A DNA stretch of 17,953 nt, taken from Aurantibacter sp042094015 (lineage in GTDB: Bacteria > Bacteroidota > Bacteroidia > Flavobacteriales > Flavobacteriaceae). A model generated the notes under the pieces. The model searched no databases. It saw only the letters and a program-made list of their open reading frames with translations, and was not told where the DNA came from. The translations under genes and the position numbers were made by a program. The stretch covers positions 1-17,953 of the forward strand of contig NZ_JBELDZ010000050.1 in NCBI RefSeq assembly GCF_042094015.1, given 5' to 3'. This document shows, in pieces, positions 1 through 6,050 of the stretch (positions are counted from its first letter, which is position 1; each line of letters begins with the position of its first letter).

Positions 1-55
<55 letters not shown>

Positions 56-66
56 AAAACCGAGTG

Positions 67-96
67 CAAATATATTATATGTTCTTAATAAAACAA
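67..96 (-). promoter_or_regulatory. Bacteroidota-type promoter for tRNA-Tyr
   Basis: On the minus strand a TTG (96-94) is followed after 19 nt by TATATTTG (74-67). This is an exact match to the Bacteroidota -33 TTG / -7 TAnnTTTG pattern. It lies about 12 nt before the mature tRNA 5' end at 55, so transcription would begin just upstream of the tRNA. The -33 element overlaps the last bases of the receptor-gene terminator hairpin (95-130). Confidence 0.6.
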
Positions 97-130
97 GAAA
101 AACTTCTCTAAAATTCGAGAAGTTTTTCTT
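95..130 (-). terminator. Hairpin terminator of GLPGLI/receptor operon
   Basis: A perfect 14-bp inverted repeat (95-108 with 117-130) has an 8-nt loop and A/T-rich outer stem halves, so in the minus-strand transcript the 3' stem arm itself ends in U-rich sequence. It sits 21 nt after the stop of the receptor gene. It probably ends that operon before the tRNA-Tyr gene, which has the same orientation. Confidence 0.75.
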
Positions 131-150
131 ACAAATAAATTATAAATATT

Positions 151-2862
151 CTATAAATTATAAATTGCTCTAATAGTTAAAAACCTGGGTTGAATAAAGT
201 ATTCAGTTGCACTTACAGATAGGTTTGATGTACTGGATTGATTTTGGGAAGTTGTATTTAGTAAATTAGTAGCTTTTAACTCAAACTCCCATTTTGAGTC
301 TTCATCCTTTCTATATGCTAAAGAAGCGTTCCAAAACTCAAATGTATTTAGGGAAGCTGTTTCATTCCTAAAATCATTAAACGTATAATCTGTTTTAAAT
401 GTAAACGATTTAAATATTAATGCATCAAACTCTACAGATGGCGCATGTGTATAAAATTTTGTTCTTGATTGTCCTTGATCATTATCTTGAATAGAATAAC
501 GATAACCAATATCAAAGTTTGGAGCAGACCTAAAATTAGAACTAAATCCAAATCTATAATTTTGAGTATAATTTTCGTTAACAGAAACATTAGCGTTAAT
601 TAACTGGTTGAATTTAGTGTAGCTAAATGTTCCATTAACTGTTGCTTTCAACTTACCAAAAGTTCTTTGAAAACGGCCATTAGCTGACAAACTTTCGTCT
701 GAAAAATCTGAATTAATTGGAGCACTAACATTCACTACACTTCCAGGCTGAAACTGAGATTCATTTCTTATATTATCAATATTCTTACTGTAATTAATAT
801 TAGCAAATACATTTGTATAATTAAACATATTAAAACTAAAATAGGATAGATTCAAATTATGAGATAAAGAATTCTCTAAAAGCGGATTACCAGAACTTAA
901 AGAATTATAATTATTTAACACTAATCCTTGAGCGAATTGAGAGACATCTGTAAATTGATTCTGCACACGATAATTAAATATTATTTGCTCACTGTTTTTT
1001 AATTGCATTCTAACATTAAAATCTGGCAACAAACGTGTAAATGTTTGGCTATAGGTTTGATTAAATTGTTCGTTACTTAATGAAAAAGTATGAGCTGAAA
1101 AACCAGGAGTAAACGTAAAAATTCCAGCTTTTAACCTATAATGAAACCCCAAATATAAATCACTAAAACTATAGGTTGTATTATTTACACTTAAACCGTT
1201 ATTTATTACTGGTGTAGGATTTATAACTGACCCATCATCTAAAGTTTGAAAAATATTAGAATCGAAATCTTGACGACTTAGAATAGTTCCAAAAGTTAAG
1301 TTAATATCACTTTTTTTATTTAGAATATTCCAGTAATCTAATTTAGCATCTAATTGGTTAGATTTTACTCTTTTTTCTTGACCTAAATCATAACCAACCT
1401 GAAATTTATCTAATCCTAAAGCATCTGCAGTAGAATCATAATTTAATTTATCTTCCAAAAATGCATTATAAAATGGATCTTCATCTGATATTAAGTGCTG
1501 AGCATTTAAAGCAAATATGTTTTTTTCATTTAAGGTATAGTAATAATCTAAATTTTGATTTATACTAAAAGGCGTACTAGATTCAACCTCACCAATATTT
1601 CCAATAACAGATGATGCTACATTTTGTGTTTGAGTTTCATTAGACATTCTACCTAAAATCTCATAATCCAATTGATTATTTGCATTTGGCTTATAAGTTG
1701 TATTTAGCTTAAGCATTCCCAAATCACTTTTTTGATGTGTTAAGCTTTCTGTGTATTCATCTGGCACTCCTAATGTTTGATCTGTAAATACACGACTATT
1801 ATTTTCCTGTAAATCTATTCTACTACTAGAAAATATTCCAAATCCACCAATATCTAATGATTTATTTGGTGATACACTAAAATTTGCTGCTCCAAACTTA
1901 GTATTTATATCTTTAGCTCTATTATTTTGCAATTGTAAAAACCCCAAACTATTTCCTCCAAGATTTAAATTTGTTCCACTACTTTGACTTGGAGCTTGAA
2001 AACCACCTGAAAAATTAAAATAATCTCTCCTAGAAAAAGCAACTTCTCCAATATTATTTATATCTCCGATAACATTAATACTATATTCTGGACTATAGTA
2101 AAATAACTTTGGCTGCGCTAAATATAAACCTTCAGAATCTGCAATTCCTGTCCCAGCAGTTATTGTTCCAAACCAAAAATTCTTTTTACCTTCTTTTAAC
2201 TTAATATTTATAGCAATATTATCTTGATTATTCTTAACACCACTTAATTGACCTACTTCTGAATAATTTTTTAATACTTGAACTTTATCTACAGCATTAG
2301 CAGGAATATTTTGTGTAGCCAATTTTGAGTCTCCATCAAAAAAGTCTTTACCTTCAACCATAACTTTACCTACGGTTTTTCCTTCAACCTCAATTTGCCC
2401 ATCATCATTAATTTCTACTCCTGGCAATTTTTTAAGAACATCTTCTAGCTTACGCTCTGTACCGTTTTTAAATGAATCTGCATTATATATTAGTGTATCA
2501 CCACTTATTGTTACTGGCATCTCATAAGTTAACTCAACTTGATCTAAGTTATTATCCTCCACCATAACAAAAACCTTATCAATATTTTCAGATTTTGTTT
2601 CAATATTAGCATCAATAGACTTCATTCCAATATAACTTACCTTAATATTATAAGTCGTATTTTCTTCAAGATCTAACTTATACTTACCTTTATCATTAGA
2701 TATTGCATAAGCATCCATTTTATTAGTTACTTTATTTATTGCAACAATATTTGCAAGCTCTAAAGGATCACCAATACTATCTTTTACGGTTCCCTGAAAT
2801 CTTATTTGAGAAAAACATACTGTTACCATTAGCAACAATATCCCTGTAATTATATGTTTCAT
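151..2862 (-). CDS. TonB-dependent-receptor-like outer-membrane barrel protein
   Basis: This 903-residue exported protein has a signal peptide (about 1-19, ending CFSQ) and an N-terminal carboxypeptidase-regulatory-like domain (about 22-105) of the type common in Bacteroidota outer-membrane receptors. A plug-like region (about 115-225) contains GDTLIYNADSF (121-131) and LEDVLKKLPGVEI (139-151). The rest (about 230-903) is rich in Tyr, Asn, Phe and Ser with alternating hydrophobic residues, as expected for a 22-strand-type beta barrel. The layout fits the outer-membrane beta-barrel family PF14905, a relative of TonB-dependent receptors. The substrate cannot be told from sequence. No SusD partner is adjacent. 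It lies 24 nt after a GLPGLI gene on the same strand and is almost certainly co-transcribed with it, an arrangement seen often in Flavobacteriia. Confidence 0.9.
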   Translation of the reverse strand: MKHIITGILLLMVTVCFSQIRFQGTVKDSIGDPLELANIVAINKVTNKMDAYAISNDKGKYKLDLEENTTYNIKVSYIGMKSIDANIETKSENIDKVFVMVEDNNLDQVELTYEMPVTISGDTLIYNADSFKNGTERKLEDVLKKLPGVEINDDGQIEVEGKTVGKVMVEGKDFFDGDSKLATQNIPANAVDKVQVLKNYSEVGQLSGVKNNQDNIAINIKLKEGKKNFWFGTITAGTGIADSEGLYLAQPKLFYYSPEYSINVIGDINNIGEVAFSRRDYFNFSGGFQAPSQSSGTNLNLGGNSLGFLQLQNNRAKDINTKFGAANFSVSPNKSLDIGGFGIFSSSRIDLQENNSRVFTDQTLGVPDEYTESLTHQKSDLGMLKLNTTYKPNANNQLDYEILGRMSNETQTQNVASSVIGNIGEVESSTPFSINQNLDYYYTLNEKNIFALNAQHLISDEDPFYNAFLEDKLNYDSTADALGLDKFQVGYDLGQEKRVKSNQLDAKLDYWNILNKKSDINLTFGTILSRQDFDSNIFQTLDDGSVINPTPVINNGLSVNNTTYSFSDLYLGFHYRLKAGIFTFTPGFSAHTFSLSNEQFNQTYSQTFTRLLPDFNVRMQLKNSEQIIFNYRVQNQFTDVSQFAQGLVLNNYNSLSSGNPLLENSLSHNLNLSYFSFNMFNYTNVFANINYSKNIDNIRNESQFQPGSVVNVSAPINSDFSDESLSANGRFQRTFGKLKATVNGTFSYTKFNQLINANVSVNENYTQNYRFGFSSNFRSAPNFDIGYRYSIQDNDQGQSRTKFYTHAPSVEFDALIFKSFTFKTDYTFNDFRNETASLNTFEFWNASLAYRKDEDSKWEFELKATNLLNTTSQNQSSTSNLSVSATEYFIQPRFLTIRAIYNL

Positions 2863-2886
2863 TTATTATTTTTAGTTGGTTTAATA

Positions 2887-3783
2887 CTAACGTCTTCCGC
2901 CTTTTCCTCCTCCACGTCTTCCGCCATACATTTCTCTCATCTCTTCCATTTTCTTCTTAACAATATCTTGGTATTCTTGTTTTGTTACTTCTTTTCCTTT
3001 ACTTGGAACTTTAATTTCTTCTTTTTCTTCAGGGTTTATTGTTATTGAAGAACATAACACTGTAGTTTTACCAGAACTTACTTCTAAAATTAAACCTGGT
3101 AATCCACAAAATTCTCCAGGACCATTGCTAACCGGAATTTCCATTGTGTACCACGCAGTTACCTCTACTTCTTTAGGCATTTCAATACCTTCCATAAAAC
3201 TAGACGTTGTAGTTTTAACAGAATCTTTTTTAACCTCGGCAACATCTTCTTTTTCTTTCTTAGGACCTTTACGTCTCATATTTGTCCAATCAAACTCATC
3301 TACAGGCTTCATAGCAGTTGCTTTAAAACACATATATTTACCTATTTGCTTAGTTTCTCCAGACATTTCCCAGTCTAACTTTGGAATAGAATCATTAATT
3401 AAAAATTGCTTTCCAAAAAAATCTTGCTCTTGCTTAATATTACTTTCTTTAACATTTTTATATTGAGCTCCTCCAGTAAAACTTTTCATCATTCCCCCAA
3501 AACCTCTTCCGCCTCCAGGAGCATCTAACTGCTCTTCTTCCTTGTAAATTGACTCTGTCTTATTAAATGTTAAAACGTATGTTTTCTCTAAGAAACTCTT
3601 CATGCGCTCTTGCATCATTTTTTTACGTTCTGGAGACATATCTTTTCCTCCCCAATTATCTAAATCCATTGATGTTTTAGAAATATAAGTTGCTTTCCCT
3701 TGAAAATCTGATTGAGAAAATCCTGACAATGTTATTAATGTAAAGACTGCGCAAATGGTTAATTTTATTGATGACATATTCAT
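2887..3783 (-). CDS. GLPGLI family exported protein
   Basis: This 298-residue protein has a signal peptide (about 1-24, ending GFSQ) and the family-defining hexapeptide GLPGLI at 227-232, after the usual aromatic-rich WYTMEIP stretch (211-217). GLPGLI proteins (TIGR01200) are exported proteins of unknown function, mostly from Bacteroidota. Within it are a Gly-rich GGGRGFGGMM patch (90-99) and a Lys/Glu-rich loop (170-190). The C-terminus is a Gly/Arg tail (GGRRGGGKGGRR, 287-298), unusual enough to note. It is first in an operon with the outer-membrane receptor 24 nt downstream, which suggests the two act together at the cell surface. The ATG at 3783 is used, although a second Met two codons later is possible. 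Confidence 0.92.
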   Translation of the reverse strand: MNMSSIKLTICAVFTLITLSGFSQSDFQGKATYISKTSMDLDNWGGKDMSPERKKMMQERMKSFLEKTYVLTFNKTESIYKEEEQLDAPGGGRGFGGMMKSFTGGAQYKNVKESNIKQEQDFFGKQFLINDSIPKLDWEMSGETKQIGKYMCFKATAMKPVDEFDWTNMRRKGPKKEKEDVAEVKKDSVKTTTSSFMEGIEMPKEVEVTAWYTMEIPVSNGPGEFCGLPGLILEVSSGKTTVLCSSITINPEEKEEIKVPSKGKEVTKQEYQDIVKKKMEEMREMYGGRRGGGKGGRR

Positions 3784-3818
3784 TTTTAATTGATTTATTT
3801 TTTAATTGATTTATTTTT
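3783..3818. repeat. Tandem repeat, 16-nt unit, about 2.25 copies
   Basis: The 16-nt unit TTTTAATTGATTTATT (plus strand) occurs slightly more than twice in a row, directly before the GLPGLI start codon. It therefore lies in the likely 5' leader of that operon. Its A-rich character on the coding strand may aid translation initiation, as in other Bacteroidota leaders. It could equally be simple slippage in AT-rich sequence. Confidence 0.6.
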
Positions 3819-3832
3819 CACCTTACATACAA

Positions 3833-3855
3833 GACGACCTTAAGATGAAAATGTT
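3833..3855 (-). promoter_or_regulatory. Candidate ECF-sigma-like promoter of GLPGLI operon
   Basis: On the minus strand AAC (3855-3853) is followed after exactly 16 nt by CGTC (3836-3833), the spacing and core bases typical of many ECF sigma-factor promoters (AAC-N16-CGT). Transcription would start near 3826, giving a leader of roughly 40 nt. No good housekeeping TAnnTTTG element was found on this strand upstream of the gene. The match involves only seven bases and was found by inspection, so chance is possible. Confidence 0.3.
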
Positions 3856-3906
3856 AACATGACAACTGTTAAAATAGTGTTAAAAAAACTAACACTTTAA
3901 AGTGTT
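3851..3906. promoter_or_regulatory. Palindrome cluster in divergent promoter region
   Basis: The cluster holds a perfect 10-bp palindrome ATGTTAACAT (3851-3860), a second half-site TGTTAA (3867-3872), and a perfect 16-bp palindrome AACACTTTAAAGTGTT (3891-3906). A further AGTGTTA copy (3876-3882) is inverted relative to TAACACT (3890-3896), so three related half-sites alternate in orientation. This could bind a dimeric regulator between the divergent genes, or form alternative hairpins. AT-rich sequence produces palindromes by chance, so function is uncertain. Confidence 0.35.
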
Positions 3907-3922
3907 TTAAATATCACTTCAA

Positions 3923-3953
3923 TTGAAGCAAAAATTATTGGTTATAATTTTTG
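3923..3953 (+). promoter_or_regulatory. Candidate promoter of the 3967 gene
   Basis: TTG (3923-3925), then 19 nt, then TAATTTTTG (3945-3953). This is the Bacteroidota -33/-7 layout with one extra base inside the -7 element (TAnnnTTTG instead of TAnnTTTG). The start site would be near 3958, only about 9 nt before the ATG at 3967. Confidence 0.35.
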
Positions 3954-3966
3954 TAACTTGCTATTT

Positions 3967-4740
3967 ATGAAGAAAGTCATTTACGTTTTATTACTACTTG
4001 TGTTTACTAATTTATTTTCTCAAGTTAACACGGAATTAATTGATGTAAAAAAAGCCTCACAAGACTCAATTACAAATATAGATAGTTTTAATTTTAAATA
4101 TTATCTAAATGGTAATAGATTAAAAAAAGAAAACACACTTACAACATTTGATTACAGTAATCTAAAACTAGGAAACATTGCTAATATAGATGCTTTTAAC
4201 CCATTAAAAACATTTATACTATACAAAGACACAAACTCTGTTGTTATTTTAGATAATAGATTCGCTGAAATTAAAATTATAGATTTTAATCAGTTAAAAA
4301 GCTTTAAAGTAATCTCACACATATCAAATGCTAACAATAATAATTTTTGGATTTTTAACACCATAGATAACAGATTAGAGTTGTTTAACTACAACTCCTT
4401 ATCAACTAAAATAAAAACAAACCCAATTATTTCTAATATTCTAGACATTACTAGCGATTATAATTATGTTTGGCTACTAACAGAAGAGAGTATATTATGC
4501 TACAACTATGCTGGAAGCTTAATTTACAAACTTAAAAACGACCATTATCAAAGCATAAAAAACATTAATGAAAACTTAGTCTTAAAAAAAGGAGATTCAA
4601 TTTATTTCTATAATAAAACCACAAAAGAAACCGATTTAGTCTCTTTAACAAATCAACTCATAAATTCGTTTTTTGTATCGCAACAAAACCTCTATATTTA
4701 CGAACAGAATAAACTTTACACTTACCAACTAAATTATTAA
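3967..4740 (+). CDS. Exported protein of unknown function, beta-propeller-like
   Basis: I do not recognise the family. The chosen ATG at 3967 gives 257 residues beginning MKKVIYVLLLLVFTNLFSQ, a clear signal peptide. An in-frame TTG at 3958 would add three residues and is less likely. The mature part is Asn-, Ile- and Tyr-rich with repeated short strand-turn-strand units such as NNFWIFNTIDNRLELFNY, YNYVWLLTEESILCYN, GDSIYFYNKTTKETDLV and QNLYIYEQNKLYTYQLNY, suggesting blades of a small beta-propeller or other all-beta fold. No catalytic motif is visible. It ends 2 nt before the deoxynucleoside kinase start, so translation of the two is probably coupled, yet this protein is exported and the kinase is cytoplasmic. 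Confidence 0.75.
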   Translation: MKKVIYVLLLLVFTNLFSQVNTELIDVKKASQDSITNIDSFNFKYYLNGNRLKKENTLTTFDYSNLKLGNIANIDAFNPLKTFILYKDTNSVVILDNRFAEIKIIDFNQLKSFKVISHISNANNNNFWIFNTIDNRLELFNYNSLSTKIKTNPIISNILDITSDYNYVWLLTEESILCYNYAGSLIYKLKNDHYQSIKNINENLVLKKGDSIYFYNKTTKETDLVSLTNQLINSFFVSQQNLYIYEQNKLYTYQLNY

Positions 4741-4742
4741 AT

Positions 4743-5357
4743 ATGCACGTTGCAATTGCTGGAAATATTGGCGCAGGAAAAACAACTTTAACAAAATTAT
4801 TAGCAAAACATTTTAAATGGGAAGCACAATTAGAAGATGTTGTAGATAATCCTTACTTAGACGATTTCTACAACCAAATGGAACGCTGGAGTTTTAACTT
4901 ACAAGTTTATTTTTTAAATAGCCGATTTAGACAAGTTGCACAAATTAGAGAAAGCGGAAAAGATATTATACAAGACAGAACTATATATGAAGATGCCCAT
5001 ATTTTTGCTCCTAACCTTCACGCAATGGGATTAATGACAAATCGTGATTTTGAAAACTACAAGTCACTTTTTGATTTAATGGAAAGTTTTGTTGCTGCAC
5101 CAGATGTTTTAATTTACTTAAGAAGCAGTATTCCAAACTTAGTTTCACAAATACACAAACGCGGTAGAGACTATGAAAATTCAATTAGTATAGATTATCT
5201 AAGCAGACTAAACGAACGCTATGAAGCGTTTATACAGGGTTATACAAAAGGGAAACTTATAATTATAGATGTTGATAATTTAGATTTTGTAGCTAACCCA
5301 GAGGATTTAGGGAATATTATTAATAAAATTGATGCTGAAATAAACGGATTATTTTAG
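4743..5357 (+). CDS. Deoxynucleoside kinase (dNK/dGK-dCK family)
   Basis: This 204-residue cytoplasmic enzyme would phosphorylate a deoxynucleoside to its 5'-monophosphate with a nucleoside triphosphate, a salvage step. Its P-loop is GNIGAGKT (7-14). The EDV acidic motif at 31-33 supplies the likely catalytic base, QDRTIYED (77-84) matches the family DRS-type motif with Thr for Ser, and the Arg-rich lid is KRGRDYE (139-145). Length matches bacterial members of PF01712. Base specificity (dA, dG, dC or T) cannot be read reliably. It is preceded at 2 nt by an exported protein gene and followed by a bidirectional terminator. Function as a dNK is secure; substrate is not. Confidence 0.92.
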   Translation: MHVAIAGNIGAGKTTLTKLLAKHFKWEAQLEDVVDNPYLDDFYNQMERWSFNLQVYFLNSRFRQVAQIRESGKDIIQDRTIYEDAHIFAPNLHAMGLMTNRDFENYKSLFDLMESFVAAPDVLIYLRSSIPNLVSQIHKRGRDYENSISIDYLSRLNERYEAFIQGYTKGKLIIIDVDNLDFVANPEDLGNIINKIDAEINGLF

Positions 5358-5378
5358 TAGAGCTGCCAATTATAAAAC

Positions 5379-5415
5379 AAAAAAGCCTTTTCATTAATTA
5401 TGAAAAGGCTTTTTT
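5379..5415. terminator. Bidirectional terminator between dNK and ppa
   Basis: A perfect 16-bp inverted repeat (5379-5394 with 5400-5415) has a 5-nt loop. The core is AAGCC/GGCTT, flanked by A and T runs so that both strands end in a T tract (TTTTTTT on plus; TTTTTTG on minus). It lies between convergent genes, 22 nt after the dNK stop and 19 nt after the ppa stop. Confidence 0.9.
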
Positions 5416-5433
5416 TATTTTGATATAAACCAA

Positions 5434-5961
5434 TTAAATTTTAAAGTCGTTGGTTTTTTTATGATCACTATTTTCATAACGCTCAACACAAGTGTTGAAA
5501 ATTTCAGTTGCTTCTTTTGCATCTCCCCAAGCTCCAATAGTAACTTCCTTTTTCTCTAAATCTTTATAGACTCTAAAAAAGTGAGTTATCTCATCTATTC
5601 TATGTGGATTCAGGTCTGAAATATCATTACACTTATTCCAAATAGGATCAGAAACTGGTACACAGATAATTTTTTCATCTGGACCTTTTTCATCTGACAT
5701 ATGAAAAACACCAATTGGCTTAACTTCTACAACACACATAGGAAATGTAGGCTCGTGACCTAATACTAAAACATCTAATGGATCTCCATCTAATGCTAGT
5801 GTTTCTGGGACGAATCCGTAATCTGCAGGATACATCATAGAAGAAAATAACATTCTATCAAAACGAATTTTCTTTAAATCGAAATCATATTCATATTTAT
5901 TTCTACTTCCTTTTGGAATCTCTACTAATGCATCAAAAGTTAATTTATCTGATTTACTCAT
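5434..5961 (-). CDS. ppa: Inorganic pyrophosphatase, family I
   Basis: This soluble Mg-dependent enzyme hydrolyses PPi to two phosphates and so pulls nucleic acid and other biosynthetic reactions forward. Its 175 residues match the usual length of bacterial family I enzymes. The signature DGDPLDVL (58-65) carries the metal-binding Asp residues D58, D60 and D63. The N-terminal VEIPKGSRNKYEYD (13-26) and YPADYGFVPET (44-54) active-site segments are intact, as are the DEKGPDEK (90-97) and later Lys/Tyr-rich (YKDLEKKE) segments. It converges with dNK at a shared terminator. A TActTTTG element 27-34 nt upstream probably serves as its own promoter. Confidence 0.96.
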   Translation of the reverse strand: MSKSDKLTFDALVEIPKGSRNKYEYDFDLKKIRFDRMLFSSMMYPADYGFVPETLALDGDPLDVLVLGHEPTFPMCVVEVKPIGVFHMSDEKGPDEKIICVPVSDPIWNKCNDISDLNPHRIDEITHFFRVYKDLEKKEVTIGAWGDAKEATEIFNTCVERYENSDHKKTNDFKI

Positions 5962-5987
5962 CTTTTAAGTCTTTAATTTTAAGAGCG

Positions 5988-5995
5988 CAAAAGTA
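5988..5995 (-). promoter_or_regulatory. Candidate -7 element of ppa
   Basis: On the minus strand TACTTTTG (5995-5988) matches the Bacteroidota -7 consensus TAnnTTTG and is followed by CGC. It lies 27-34 nt before the ppa ATG. No TTG lies at the right distance for a -33 element, so only half the promoter is supported. Confidence 0.4.
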
Positions 5996-6050
5996 AGGAA
6001 ATCAATGTTTTTTTAAAAATTTTTAAGCTATTATGTTTTTTGTTAAAGAA

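Noticed and set aside
2854..3466. Plus-strand open frames opposite the GLPGLI gene, and similar frames opposite other genes
   Set aside because: They are antisense shadows of well-supported genes, with no start context or recognisable protein features.
6013..6026. 14-bp A/T palindrome after the DUF5686 gene as a terminator
   Set aside because: It is purely A and T, short, and weak as RNA. I could not support a terminator between DUF5686 and ppa, so limited read-through into ppa remains possible.
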